Part shown: positions 26,683 to 36,053 of the stretch, piece after piece
Numbering within the stretch: position 1 is the first letter of the stretch
Layout: every line of letters starts with the position of its first letter
From: JADFRG01 sp036986135
GTDB lineage: Bacteria; Chloroflexota; Anaerolineae; Anaerolineales; E44-bin32
Direction: 5' to 3'
Assembly: GCA_036986135.1 (NCBI GenBank)
Contig: BTQZ01000002.1
Location: forward strand, 133,965-197,964
DNA length: 64,000 bases
Made by a program: the position numbers and the translations under genes
Notes under the pieces: model-generated
Database searches by the model: none
What the model was told of the DNA's origin: nothing
The model's input: only the letters and a program-made list of their open reading frames with translations

Positions 26683-28539
26683 ATGACTGTGGTAGAGGAA
26701 GTCAAGGAGCGGATCGACATCGCCGAACTGATCGGTGAATCTGTGCAGCTGAAGAAATCCGGCAAGAACTTCACCGGCTTTTGTCCCTTCCATGCCAACA
26801 CACGCACGCCGGCATTCGTCGTGTTTCCCGACACGGGGACCTGGCGCTGCTTCGGAGCATGCGGCGAGGGTGGAGACGTTTACAAGTATGTGATGAAGGC
26901 GGAGGGCTGGGACTTCCCACAGGCCCTACAGCATCTGGCGGAGCGAGCAGGAGTTGAACTCCGACCTCGAACCCCTGCACAGGAAGCGCAGGAGGAGGCG
27001 CAGAAGGGCCTACGGGCACTACTTGAATCGGCGGTTACGTTCTATCGCAACAATCTCCTGCACAGCGAGCCGGTCTTGGAGTACCTGCATGATCGAGGTT
27101 TCTCGACCGAGACTCTGGAGAGCTTCGGGATTGGTTATGCAATGGAAGCCTGGGACACGCTCCAGTCCTTTTTGCTGGACAAGGGGCATGAGCAGGCCGA
27201 GCTGCTCGAGGCGGGGTTGATCGTGGAGCGGAAAAACGGAGGGTATTACGACCGCTTCCGCAACCGGATCATGATCCCGATTCGTGACGCGCGTGGCCAT
27301 ATGTCAGGATTTGGTGCCCGTGTATTCGATCCGAAAGATCAACCGAAGTTCATCAACTCACCGCAGACCGTGTTGTTTGACAAGGGGCGACTTCTGTACG
27401 GGCTGGACCTGGCACGCAGGGCCATCCGGACTGCAGACCAGGCCGTGGTGGTGGAGGGGTATTTAGATGTGATCGCCTTGCATCAAGCTGGCCACGAGAA
27501 TGCGGTTTCGCCTATGGGAACCGCGCTGACCGCGCATCAACTACGTACCCTGAAGCGTTACAGCCGCAACATCGTCCTGGCGCTTGACGCAGATGCGGCC
27601 GGAAATCAGGCTACGCTGCGGGGGCTTAACGTCGCTCGGGAAGCCCTCGACCGCGATCCCGATCCGGTCTTTGACGCGCGCGGGCTTGTGCGCTACGAGG
27701 GTCGCCTGAATGCGGAAATCCGGATCGTGGGATTACCGGATGGGAAGGACCCGGATGAGGTCGTGTTGGAGGATCCCGATGCGTGGAGTAGCTTGCTTCA
27801 GAAGGCAACCCCCGTTGTTGAGTACGTGATGGATGTGCTGATTGACGAGCGTGACATGCAGGATGCAAAAGACAAGGCTGCAATCGCTCGGCAGATCCTG
27901 CCGCTTATCGAGGATGTGCCGGATCCTGTTGAGCGGGAAGCCTACCGCCAGGGACTCGCACGCCGTCTGAAAGTGGATGAACGCGCGATGATGGGCTGGC
28001 GCCCGGAACGCACGGCCCGAACCGGGCAAGCGGCTGAGGATGTTCCACGCTCCGATCAGGCGGCCACCGAGGGTTTCTGCCTGGGGCTGCTGCTGAGAGA
28101 TCCAGAGCTAACCTTTTGGATTGACGGTCAACTACATGCGTTGGAGCTGGAGGGCTTGTCCGACCAGGACTTCATGAGCGCCGACTCTCAGGCGATTTTC
28201 AAGGCCGTGCAAACCTCTCTCGGCCAGGTCGACGAGGAACCGACCGAATACTGGAAGGCGTTGCTGGAGGGAACGACGCTCGATCAGGCGGTCGCTTTCG
28301 CCAGCAAGGCAGAGCAAGTAGACTTCGCCCGGCCAAAGGTGGCCGATGCAATTTCCGCAGATTTTCTTCGCCTGCGCATGCGCCGCGTGGAGGGGCTGTT
28401 GGAGCAACTAAGCTTCCAGCAACAGGCCGTGCAGGAGATCGAATCGGATGCGCAGCAGATAGTCGGTTTGGCGCGGCAAGCCCAGAATCTAGTAACGCAG
28501 AAGCGTCGGCTCGACGTGGCCCTGGCAGGGCGGAAATAG
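26683..28539 (+). CDS. dnaG: DNA primase
   Basis: It makes RNA primers at the replication fork. The N-terminal zinc ribbon has Cys34, His37, Cys56 and Cys60; the second pair is spaced CFGAC, one residue wider than in E. coli. The catalytic core and TOPRIM domain contain VVEGYLDVIALHQAG and DADAAGNQA. The C-terminal third fits the helicase-binding region. 618 aa. It is followed after only 6 bp by the main sigma factor, the classic macromolecular-synthesis arrangement. Confidence 0.95.
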   Translation: MTVVEEVKERIDIAELIGESVQLKKSGKNFTGFCPFHANTRTPAFVVFPDTGTWRCFGACGEGGDVYKYVMKAEGWDFPQALQHLAERAGVELRPRTPAQEAQEEAQKGLRALLESAVTFYRNNLLHSEPVLEYLHDRGFSTETLESFGIGYAMEAWDTLQSFLLDKGHEQAELLEAGLIVERKNGGYYDRFRNRIMIPIRDARGHMSGFGARVFDPKDQPKFINSPQTVLFDKGRLLYGLDLARRAIRTADQAVVVEGYLDVIALHQAGHENAVSPMGTALTAHQLRTLKRYSRNIVLALDADAAGNQATLRGLNVAREALDRDPDPVFDARGLVRYEGRLNAEIRIVGLPDGKDPDEVVLEDPDAWSSLLQKATPVVEYVMDVLIDERDMQDAKDKAAIARQILPLIEDVPDPVEREAYRQGLARRLKVDERAMMGWRPERTARTGQAAEDVPRSDQAATEGFCLGLLLRDPELTFWIDGQLHALELEGLSDQDFMSADSQAIFKAVQTSLGQVDEEPTEYWKALLEGTTLDQAVAFASKAEQVDFARPKVADAISADFLRLRMRRVEGLLEQLSFQQQAVQEIESDAQQIVGLARQAQNLVTQKRRLDVALAGRK

Positions 28540-28545
28540 AACAGC

Positions 28546-30090
28546 ATGGCAAAGGCAAGAGACGCAAAACCCAACGCGAAATCCAACGATCTTGCTCCAG
28601 AACCGGTAGACGTGGTTGAGGGCAAGACGATGGATGTCGAGCCCGATTTCAACGGGGATAAGAAGGACGAAGCCAAGCAGGTTCTCGCCGACTTGCCGGA
28701 GACCGGGCCGCTGTCGATGCCGGTCGACTCCGGAGACGATCCGGTCCGACTCTACCTTAAGGAGATCGGGAGAGTTAAGTTGCTTACGTCGGATCAGGAA
28801 CTGTGGCTGGCGGTCCGAATGGCTGCCCTACATAGACTGGATGGTTTACGGCAGGGGCGGGGAAAGAAGTCGGGCGAAGGTTCTTTGTACGAGGCGCACC
28901 TCGACCAGTTCGACGACCTTCGAACCTCTTGGAAACGCTTGCTTGAAGACGCCAAACGTATCAAAGAATCCGAGCCGGACCTATCTTCTTTGCTCGAAGA
29001 ATCGATCCATTTGAGAAGTACTTGGCGTGGAGAGCTTCGTTCATACATCCGCAACTGGTTGGACAATGGCCTCTGGGGAACCGATCCCGCCTGGGAAGGG
29101 GTGGCAAGAACGGCGCTCGAAGCTATGCAGGGGCTCTACGTCATGCCTAAGGAGCTTCAAGATAAGCTCCATAGGCGGCTGGGCAAGGTCAAAGGGCTCC
29201 CGACCAAACGAACCTACCAAGGCTGGTTACCGGAGCAGAAGGAACTGGAAGCCGAGTATGCTGATTTGGCGGCGCTTGCAGAGGAAGCGCAAAAAGCACT
29301 CATCCGGGCCAATCTCAGGCTGGTCGTAAGCGTAGCCAAGCGCTACATGGGGAGAGGGATCGCCTTCTTGGATCTTATCCAGGAGGGAAATATCGGACTC
29401 CTGCGCGCGGTGGAAAAGTTCGATCCCGCGAAGGGCTACAAATTCAGCACTTATGCTACTTGGTGGATTCGACAGGCGATCAGCCGCGCCATCGCTGACC
29501 AGGCGCGCACTATCCGCATTCCGGTTCATATGGTCGAGACGATCAATCGGCTAATGAGGGTGCAACGGAGGATGGTTCAGGAGTTGGGAAGGGAACCCAA
29601 TTCAGAAGAACTAGCGCTGGAACTCGACATACTAGAGCCTGAAGATGCTGCTGCGATAAGGCAGGCATACTCGGCTGACCAGCCGCTCGATCCAACGCTG
29701 GAGCAGAGGCTGAGGCGCGGTGCAGAGAAAGTTAGAAAGATCATCCGCATCGCGCAGGAGCCGATGTCCCTTGAGACGCCGGTTGGATCGGAGGATTCAA
29801 GCCAACTGGCAGATTTTATTGAGGACGAAACCATGCCTCAGCCTGTTGATGAAGCCGCCAAGCAGCTTCTCAAAGAGCAAGTGCGAAATGCACTCTCCGT
29901 CCTTACCGAACGCGAGCGGCAGGTTTTGGAAATGCGCTTCGGGCTCAGAGATGGAAAAGACTATACTCTCGAAGAGGTCGGAAAATACTTCCAGGTTACA
30001 CGCGAGCGCATTCGGCAGATTGAAGCCAAGGCCCTGCGCAAGCTTCGTCACCCAACCCGCAGTCGCCATCTCCGCGATTATCTGTCCTAG
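28546..30090 (+). CDS. rpoD: RNA polymerase primary sigma factor (sigma-70 family)
   Basis: It directs RNA polymerase to housekeeping promoters. Region 1.2 (DPVRLYLKEIGRVKLLT) begins near residue 65. A non-conserved, charged insertion of about 150 residues lies between regions 1.2 and 2.1. Region 2 is nearly invariant (NLRLVVSVAKRYMGRG, FLDLIQEGNIGLLRAVEKFD, KFSTYATWWIRQAISRAI). Regions 3 and 4 follow, with LTERERQVLEMRFGL and VTRERIRQIEAKALRKLRHP. 514 aa. The ATG lies 6 bp after dnaG. Confidence 0.95.
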   Translation: MAKARDAKPNAKSNDLAPEPVDVVEGKTMDVEPDFNGDKKDEAKQVLADLPETGPLSMPVDSGDDPVRLYLKEIGRVKLLTSDQELWLAVRMAALHRLDGLRQGRGKKSGEGSLYEAHLDQFDDLRTSWKRLLEDAKRIKESEPDLSSLLEESIHLRSTWRGELRSYIRNWLDNGLWGTDPAWEGVARTALEAMQGLYVMPKELQDKLHRRLGKVKGLPTKRTYQGWLPEQKELEAEYADLAALAEEAQKALIRANLRLVVSVAKRYMGRGIAFLDLIQEGNIGLLRAVEKFDPAKGYKFSTYATWWIRQAISRAIADQARTIRIPVHMVETINRLMRVQRRMVQELGREPNSEELALELDILEPEDAAAIRQAYSADQPLDPTLEQRLRRGAEKVRKIIRIAQEPMSLETPVGSEDSSQLADFIEDETMPQPVDEAAKQLLKEQVRNALSVLTERERQVLEMRFGLRDGKDYTLEEVGKYFQVTRERIRQIEAKALRKLRHPTRSRHLRDYLS

Positions 30091-30146
30091 TCTACGACTC
30101 TTCTATCCACAGTGTTCTTGCTTCTGGTGCAGCTGGATCTCCCCCA

Positions 30147-30162
30147 GGGAGGCTAGCCTCCC
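30147..30162. other. Perfect 16-bp palindrome between rpoD and the Lon-family gene
   Basis: GGGAGGCTAGCCTCCC, uninterrupted, flanked by C-runs. It lacks a T-tract. It may act as the end of the dnaG-rpoD message or as an operator for the protease gene, whose TAGAAT-like -10 (30184-30189) lies 21 bp further on. Confidence 0.5.
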
Positions 30163-30227
30163 CCTGCGCCTTGGGGTATGTCTTAGAATCACCGTACACT
30201 ATCCAATCCAAACCGGAGGACCTTAGC

Positions 30228-32720
30228 ATGCCAGTTAAAGCCCTGGAGCCGGCGCAACTATGTCAGCGGTGCGATCCAGCCCAATTCGATTTCAAAACAA
30301 CTGAAGACCTCGAGCACCTAGCAGACTTCATTGGCCAGCCCCGAGCCATCGAGGCCTTGGAGTTTGGAGTAGGGATTCGCCAAAAGGGCTACAACATATT
30401 CGCCTTCGGACCCGAAGGAATCGGCAAGGAAAACCTGGTTCGAAAGACATTCGAAGCCGCGGCTGCGAGCGAGCGCGTACCGTCCGATTGGTGCTATGTG
30501 CAAAACTTCGAGCAGCCTCACAAGCCGAGGGCACTCGAGCTGCCTGCCGGGAAGGGCAGCGAGTTCAAGCGCGACATGGAGCAATTCGTGGATGACCTGC
30601 AGAACGTGCTCCCGATCACCTTCGAAAGCGAAGAGTATCGAAACCGGTTGCAGGAGGTGCAGGAAGCTCTCAATGAGCAACAAGAAGCGGCCCTGGGAGA
30701 ACTGCGGGCGCGAGCAGAGCAGGTGGGATTGGCCGTGCTCCGTACTCCTGCCGGGCTGGCCATCGCCCCAGTCCGCGACGGTGAAGTCATATCGCCGGAG
30801 GAATTCCAAGGCATGCCATCCGAGCAGCGTGAAGAGCTCGAGAAAGACATCACCGATCTGCAAGAAGAACTCGAAAAGATGCTGATGAACGTCCCGGGTT
30901 GGCAGCGCGAACTAAGGGAGCAAATCACCGACCTGAACCGGGAGATGGCAGATATCGCGGTTGGGGGGCTGATCCGGCAGCTTGTAGAGAAGTACGCGGA
31001 ATCCTCTGGGATCGTGGAGCATCTGGAGGCGGTTCAGTTGGATGTTGTTAGGCACGTGCGGGAGATCACCGATGAGGGCGATACATCGCAGATTTCAGAC
31101 CGGCCCTCCTCCAGGGGACCGCTTGCAGCTCTGGCAGCGGGTGGCGCTCGGTCCACCCTGCGGCGTTATCAGGTCAACCTGCTGGTCGATCACGGATCAT
31201 CGGAAGGCGCACCCGTGATCTACGAAGATAATCCCACTTTCCAGAACTTATTGGGGCGTATCGAGCATACGACCCAATTGGGTGCGCTGATTACAGACTT
31301 CAATTTGATCAAGCCGGGTGCGTTGCATCGGGCCAACGACGGATACCTGATCCTGGATGCCCGCAAGCTCTTCCAGGAGCCCTTTGCATGGGAGGGGCTG
31401 AAACGCGCCCTGCGATCGGAGCAGCTCAGGATGGAGACGCCCGGACAAGTCCAGAGCTTTATCAGCACCGTCACTCTGGATCCCGAACCAATTCCATTGA
31501 AAGCGAAAGTTGCGCTCCTGGGGGAGCCGCTGCTCTACTACCTGCTCATGGAGCACGACCCGGAATCTCGCGAGCTATTCCGGGTGGCCTCGGATTTCGA
31601 TGATCAGATGGATCGTGACTCAGAATCGCAAATGCTCTACGCACGATTGATCGGCAGCCTCGCCACCGTGCATGATCTTCGGCCGCTTGACCCGGGAGGC
31701 GTGGCGCGGGTCATAGAACACAGTTCACGCATCGTCTCGGACGGAAGGAAGTTATCGATCCAGATGAACCACATCACCGACCTGATGCGCGAGGCCAATT
31801 ACTGGGCAGGGGAATCGGGTCGTGAGATCGTGACCACGGAAGACGTCTCGAAGGCCATCGATGCTCAGATCTATCGTTCAGACCGGATCCGTGAGCGTTT
31901 TCAGGAACAGATCCACCGAAAGACGGTGTTGATTGACACCGCGGGCGCCCAGGTGGGCCAAGTGAATGGCCTTTCGGTATATCAGTTCGGCGATTTCGCC
32001 TTCGGGCGACCAAGCCGCATTACCGCCCGAGTTCGAATGGGCAAGGGTGAGGTCTTGGATATCGAGCGGGAAGTTGAACTCGGAGGCCCGATCCACTCCA
32101 AGGGTGTGCTCATCTTGAGCTCATTTCTAGGTTCACGTTACTCGGTGGACCGCCAGCTCTCGTTGAGCGCAAGTCTGGTGTTTGAGCAGTCATATGGCGG
32201 CATCGAGGGAGACAGCGCTTCCTCCGCCGAGCTTTACGCCTTACTTTCTTCGCTTGCCGATGTGCCGGTAAAGCAATCGCTGGCAGTAACCGGATCCGTC
32301 GACCAGTACGGGAGGGTGCAGGCCATCGGCGGCGTGAACGAAAAGATCGAAGGGTTCTTTGATATCTGCCAGACACGCGGTCTGGATGGCAATCACGGAG
32401 TATTGATCCCTGACTCCAATGTGCAGCACCTGATGCTGCGCGACGACGTCGTTCAGGCCGTGGCAGAAGGCAAGTTTCATGTGTACCCGATTGAAACCAT
32501 CGATCAAGGTATCGAGCTGCTGACCGACATGCCCGCGGGCGAGCCGGATGAAGAGGGAAGCTGCCCAGAGAACACCGTCAATGGCAAGGTCCGGGCACGG
32601 CTGGCTGGATTTGCCGAAGAAGCAGAGAGCGGCAAAGCACGACAGGATGATGACAGCGAAGGTGACCAGGCGGAGGACAAAAGCGGCGAAGAAAAGAATG
32701 AAGGTGGTAGCGAGTCGTGA
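30228..32720 (+). CDS. Lon-family ATP-dependent protease (LonB/LonH-like, AAA_32 type)
   Basis: Serine-lysine protease of the Lon superfamily that lacks the Lon substrate-binding N domain. The ATPase part carries an altered Walker A, GPEGIGKE (61-68), ending in Glu instead of Thr/Ser. The coiled-coil rich insertion (about 110-260) fits the AAA_32 group. The protease domain has Ser663 in GDSASSAE and Lys706 in NEKIEG, 43 residues apart as in Lon. The last 50 residues are highly acidic and basic and probably disordered. ATG 30228 follows GGAGGA (30215-30220). 830 aa. It overlaps the stress-protein gene (GTGA). Confidence 0.88.
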   Translation: MPVKALEPAQLCQRCDPAQFDFKTTEDLEHLADFIGQPRAIEALEFGVGIRQKGYNIFAFGPEGIGKENLVRKTFEAAAASERVPSDWCYVQNFEQPHKPRALELPAGKGSEFKRDMEQFVDDLQNVLPITFESEEYRNRLQEVQEALNEQQEAALGELRARAEQVGLAVLRTPAGLAIAPVRDGEVISPEEFQGMPSEQREELEKDITDLQEELEKMLMNVPGWQRELREQITDLNREMADIAVGGLIRQLVEKYAESSGIVEHLEAVQLDVVRHVREITDEGDTSQISDRPSSRGPLAALAAGGARSTLRRYQVNLLVDHGSSEGAPVIYEDNPTFQNLLGRIEHTTQLGALITDFNLIKPGALHRANDGYLILDARKLFQEPFAWEGLKRALRSEQLRMETPGQVQSFISTVTLDPEPIPLKAKVALLGEPLLYYLLMEHDPESRELFRVASDFDDQMDRDSESQMLYARLIGSLATVHDLRPLDPGGVARVIEHSSRIVSDGRKLSIQMNHITDLMREANYWAGESGREIVTTEDVSKAIDAQIYRSDRIRERFQEQIHRKTVLIDTAGAQVGQVNGLSVYQFGDFAFGRPSRITARVRMGKGEVLDIEREVELGGPIHSKGVLILSSFLGSRYSVDRQLSLSASLVFEQSYGGIEGDSASSAELYALLSSLADVPVKQSLAVTGSVDQYGRVQAIGGVNEKIEGFFDICQTRGLDGNHGVLIPDSNVQHLMLRDDVVQAVAEGKFHVYPIETIDQGIELLTDMPAGEPDEEGSCPENTVNGKVRARLAGFAEEAESGKARQDDDSEGDQAEDKSGEEKNEGGSES

Positions 32721-33538
32721 GCGACCCCCAAAAAATTCGTCGCATTCTCGTTGCTATTGACGCTTCTCCTCAGAGCCTGGCAGCACTGGAAGCGGCGGCT
32801 GAACTCGCCGCCAGCCTGGGGGCCGAGTTGGCCGGTCTATATGTGGAGGACATTAATCTAATTCGGCTGGCGGCCCTACCGGCAGTGCTGGAAACCGGAG
32901 GGACTTCCGCGCGGTCCCGTCGATTGGACGCGCGCCGCATGGCGAGTCAATTGCGCGGTCAGGCCGCCCGTGCCGCGCAGGCGATGGCGGCGGCAGCCGG
33001 CCGCACTCAAGTTCGATGGTCATTCACCGTCGCGCGTGGATCGATCGAGACCGAGCTGCTCCAAGCCGCAGCCGAGGCGGACCTGTTTATCCTGGGACGG
33101 GCGGGTTGGTCGGGAAAGCGCAGGCTGGGCTCGACGGCCCGTGCGGTGGTCGTTGCCGGACCCAAACGTACTTTGGTTATCGAGCGAGGAGAGCGGTTGC
33201 TGCCTACGTTGATGATCGTCTACGATGGATCCGATCGATCTAAACGGGCGCTGGATACTGGGATAAGTATCGGCGGGTATCTGGCGGTCGGCATCGTGGC
33301 TGAAGACGAAGCGGAAGCCAAAAAGCTGCAAAGTGAAGTCGCGGCGAATTTGAACTTGAAGGGGCTGGAGGCGCGCTATCGTTGGCTGGTGCGGGCTGAC
33401 GCGAGGGAACTGGCGGACATGGTGCGCACCCAGGAAGAGTGCATTGTCATCCTGCCGGGGGAGAGCCCCCTGCTTGAGGGGAAGAGCCTACCGGAAGCAC
33501 TCGATGAGTTCGAGTGTCCCGTGCTGCTTGTGCAGTGA
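32717..33538 (+). CDS. Tandem universal stress protein (UspA family)
   Basis: Two Usp-like halves. The first (about 5-150) starts RRILVAIDASPQSLAALEAA and has the nucleotide-loop-like LFILGRAGWSGKRRLGSTARAVV. The second (about 160-273) is shorter and starts TLMIVYDGSDRSKRALD. The GxxG-type loop is imperfect, so ATP binding is uncertain. 273 aa. The GTG start at 32717 overlaps the stop of the Lon-family gene, so both are probably made together, suggesting a shared stress role (inference). It converges with the HD gene after 31 bp. Confidence 0.82.
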   Translation: MSDPQKIRRILVAIDASPQSLAALEAAAELAASLGAELAGLYVEDINLIRLAALPAVLETGGTSARSRRLDARRMASQLRGQAARAAQAMAAAAGRTQVRWSFTVARGSIETELLQAAAEADLFILGRAGWSGKRRLGSTARAVVVAGPKRTLVIERGERLLPTLMIVYDGSDRSKRALDTGISIGGYLAVGIVAEDEAEAKKLQSEVAANLNLKGLEARYRWLVRADARELADMVRTQEECIVILPGESPLLEGKSLPEALDEFECPVLLVQ

Positions 33539-33569
33539 GAATGAGTCCGCTTGACACTTCCTCGGAGTC

Positions 33570-34337
33570 CTAGAACTTGTGGATTTCGAGGATTCTGCGT
33601 TCTTTCTCGGTTTCCAGATGGGCGACCACCTCCACATAGGGCACCAGCGTGGAGTTGGCGAGCTTGCGTTTGAGCAGCTCGTCCACTTGGAAGATTCCGG
33701 CGGAGTTATTCAGCAGGATATCCACCCGGACGGGCAATTCCTCACCTTTTTCAATTTTCACTTCTTCAACGGCCTGCGCCGACACGGAATGGATGTTGAC
33801 CTTTCCCGATTCAAAGGGGATACGTGATCGCCCCTGCGTCATATCCAGGGCATCCGCGACTTTCAGCACACCGGCTTCCAGGCTCAACGGCTGAACGTCC
33901 CACCGATGGGCGATGATGGCATGCAGTACCTCGGATACGATCGTCGTTAGATTTGGTTCGTCATAAAGATTGGCCAGAAGCTGGCGCGCCTTGGGATAGC
34001 CCAGCATCAGGCTGATATTTTCATGATTGTCCCGATGGACGGCCATCCCCACGTCGTGAAGGCATGCGGCAAGCACCACCAGAACCTCCGCATCCTCATC
34101 CGTCAGGCCATGTTCAGAAACTGCGCTCGGTTGGACACCCGCCGCCACGAGCAAACGTAGTATCTTTACGCAGCCATTGGCGACGATCTGAATGTGAACC
34201 GGGCCATGATCGCTCATCCCGAGGCGCCGGACGGCGTTGATATTGGCCGCCTCCCATAGCTGCTGCAGTTCTTCGTCTCCGTTGATTTCTGCCAGGAGCG
34301 CGGCCAGTTTCTTGTTGCCTTTAGTGCTGACTTTCAA
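33570..34337 (-). CDS. HD-domain metal-dependent phosphohydrolase-like protein
   Basis: Predicted HD hydrolase. His44 (MSDHGPVH), the His94-Asp95 pair (CLHDVGMAVHRDNHE), a following HAIIAHR and the Asp in KVADALDM form a plausible metal site. Residues 160-255 are a C-terminal extension without a recognised domain. 255 aa. Substrate unknown; relatives include nucleotide phosphohydrolases and cyclic-nucleotide enzymes. ATG at 34337; a TACAAT-like -10 lies on this strand at 34366-34371. Divergent from the nuo operon. Confidence 0.78.
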   Translation of the reverse strand: MKVSTKGNKKLAALLAEINGDEELQQLWEAANINAVRRLGMSDHGPVHIQIVANGCVKILRLLVAAGVQPSAVSEHGLTDEDAEVLVVLAACLHDVGMAVHRDNHENISLMLGYPKARQLLANLYDEPNLTTIVSEVLHAIIAHRWDVQPLSLEAGVLKVADALDMTQGRSRIPFESGKVNIHSVSAQAVEEVKIEKGEELPVRVDILLNNSAGIFQVDELLKRKLANSTLVPYVEVVAHLETEKERRILEIHKF

Positions 34338-34480
34338 TCAGTAGGCTCCGGTACCCGGATGAGGTATTGTAAGGCTCTTTTCGGCGCACAACTGCCGAGG
34401 AAACTCCAATTTAGGATCGATCCACTGACCTCCGCGTGCAGCTCTAGTTTCGCCTCGAAACACGTGAAAAACCCCCATTG

Positions 34481-34489
34481 TGTTAGAAT
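34481..34489 (+). promoter_or_regulatory. Extended -10 promoter of the nuo operon
   Basis: TGT-TAGAAT (TAGAAT 34484-34489). The predicted transcription start is about 34496, giving nuoA a leader of about 45 nt. No -35 stands out. It is the only promoter-like element in the 200-bp divergent gap that points towards nuoA. Confidence 0.5.
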
Positions 34490-34540
34490 GAACAAGTTCT
34501 GTTAAATTCAACCTGGTTCCCCCTTTAGAATCCACAAGAG

Positions 34541-34897
34541 ATGCCGAGCGACTACCTGCCCATCGCTGCACTTATCTTCTTCTCAGTAGGCGCCGCCGTC
34601 ACGATGGTCGCAGCCGGGCACCTATTTGGACCCCGCAAGAAAAATCGGAGCAAGGGTCAACCGTACGAATCAGGCATGGTTCCCTATGGGCCGGGCCAGC
34701 GACGCGTTCCGGTTCACTTCTACCGCATCGCGGTGCTTTTTATCCTTTTTGACATCGAGATCGTGTTCATACTTCCTTGGGCGGTTGTGCTGCGTGATCT
34801 CGGCATGTTCGGCTTAATCGAGATGCTGATGTTCGTCCTGATCCTCTCAGTCGGTCTCCTTTACGCCTGGAAGAAGGGGGCACTCGAGTGGGAGTAG
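34541..34897 (+). CDS. nuoA: NADH-quinone oxidoreductase subunit A
   Basis: Small membrane subunit of complex I, at the junction of the arms. Three transmembrane helices. The conserved loop PYESGMVPYGPGQRRVPVHFYRIAVLFILFDIEIVFILPW is intact apart from the usual Cys position, which is Met here. 118 aa, normal. First gene of a complete nuoA-N operon; it overlaps nuoB by 10 bp. Confidence 0.95.
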   Translation: MPSDYLPIAALIFFSVGAAVTMVAAGHLFGPRKKNRSKGQPYESGMVPYGPGQRRVPVHFYRIAVLFILFDIEIVFILPWAVVLRDLGMFGLIEMLMFVLILSVGLLYAWKKGALEWE

Positions 34898-35361
34898 AGA
34901 GCAAGCTCGGCAATCTGGGAGTCATAACGACCTCGCTTGAGAAGGCCGTAGGCTGGGGCCGGTCGCGTGCTATGTGGCCACTACTCTCCGGCCTGGCGTG
35001 CTGCGCAATTGAAATGATGGCCTCCCAGGCCGCAGACTACGACATGAGCCGTTTTGGCATGGAGGTCATGCGGGCGAGCCCCCGGCAGAGCGACCTGCTG
35101 ATCGTAGCCGGCCGGTTGACGCGCAAGATGGCGCCGGTGCTCAGGCGACTCTACGATCAGATGCCTGAGCCTAAGTGGGTGATTGCCATGGGCGACTGCT
35201 GCTCATGCGGCGGGGTCTTCAACAACTACGCGGTCGTGCCCGGGGTTGACGAGGTCATGCCGGTGGACGTCTACGTCGCCGGATGCCCGCCGCGCCCCGA
35301 GGGACTCATACACGGGATCCTCGTGCTGCATGACAAAGTAATGGCCGAGAAATTGGCTTGA
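34888..35361 (+). CDS. nuoB: NADH-quinone oxidoreductase subunit B
   Basis: Peripheral-arm subunit that carries the terminal iron-sulfur cluster N2, which passes electrons to quinone. The four ligands are visible: adjacent Cys38-Cys39 in LACCAIEMM, one in GDCCSCGGVFNNYAVVPG, and one in AGCPPRPE. 157 aa. GTG start within the end of nuoA; its stop overlaps the nuoC start. Confidence 0.96.
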   Translation: MGVESKLGNLGVITTSLEKAVGWGRSRAMWPLLSGLACCAIEMMASQAADYDMSRFGMEVMRASPRQSDLLIVAGRLTRKMAPVLRRLYDQMPEPKWVIAMGDCCSCGGVFNNYAVVPGVDEVMPVDVYVAGCPPRPEGLIHGILVLHDKVMAEKLA

Positions 35362-35870
35362 GCGAAGCCGAATCCACTCTGGCCGCACTGCAAAAGGAAC
35401 TCGAGGAGCGAGTCCTCGACTCGATTGAGTTTCGGGACCAGCTGACGGCCGTTCTCGAACCCGAGGCAATTGTCGAAGCCTGTAGATTCTTAAGACAGCG
35501 CGGCTACGACCTGCTGATCGCGCTGACCGCCGCTGACCAGTGGCCCGTAGAGCCTCGCTTCGAGGTCGTCTACCAACTCTATTCGACGCGGCTAAATGCA
35601 CTTATCGGCCTGAGCGTCCGTCTCGATGGAGATGAGCCGATACTTCCGAGCGTCGAATCGGTCTATCCCAACGCGAATTGGCATGAGCGGGAAGTGTTCG
35701 ACATGTTTGGGATCGACTTCTCCGGGCACTCGGATCTGAGGCGAATTCTGATGCCACATGATTGGGAAGGGCATCCGCTGCGCAGAGATTATCCGCTCGG
35801 TTACGAAGAAGTGCAGTTCACCTTTAACTTCGATGAGATCGACAAGCGTAAGAAGTACGCGCAGGAGTAG
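35358..35870 (+). CDS. nuoC: NADH-quinone oxidoreductase subunit C
   Basis: Peripheral-arm 30-kDa subunit. The conserved core YPNANWHEREVFDMFGIDFSGHSDLRRILMPHDWEGHPLRRDYPL is present. 170 aa. The TTG start overlaps the nuoB stop. The C-terminus (FTFNFDEIDKRKKYAQE) lies in the first of three copies of an 86-bp direct repeat; the third copy codes for a variant of the same tail that ends right before nuoD. The present stop may thus result from duplication. Confidence 0.94.
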   Translation: MSEAESTLAALQKELEERVLDSIEFRDQLTAVLEPEAIVEACRFLRQRGYDLLIALTAADQWPVEPRFEVVYQLYSTRLNALIGLSVRLDGDEPILPSVESVYPNANWHEREVFDMFGIDFSGHSDLRRILMPHDWEGHPLRRDYPLGYEEVQFTFNFDEIDKRKKYAQE

Positions 35871-36045
35871 GTAGAACCGATGGATCGGTGAACTACAAGC
35901 AGTTCACCCTTAACTTCGATGAGATCGACAAGCGTAAGAAATACGCGCAGGAGTAGGAAGAACCGATGGATCGGTGGTCTACAAGCAGTTCACCTTTAAC
36001 TTCGATGAGATCGATCGGCGGAAGAAGTATCCAAGGATTAATTGA
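35813..36045 (+). repeat. 86-bp tandem repeat carrying the nuoC C-terminal codons
   Basis: Unit 1 begins at 35813, unit 2 at 35899, and a partial unit 3 at 35985 runs to the TGA at 36043-36045. Units 1 and 2 differ at only a few bases. Each contains codons for QFT(F/L)NFDEID(K/R)RKKY in a different frame, because 86 is not a multiple of three. Units 1 and 2 also carry the inverted repeat ACCGAT-GG-ATCGGT (35876-35889 and 35962-35975). Unit 3 diverges after the tail and leads directly into nuoD, so it probably marks the ancestral end of nuoC. Confidence 0.9.
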
Positions 36046-36053
36046 GGGCGCAC

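Noticed and set aside
35813..36045. CRISPR-like array
   Set aside because: The repeated unit is a continuous 86-bp tandem duplication of nuoC coding sequence without spacers; no cas genes are nearby.
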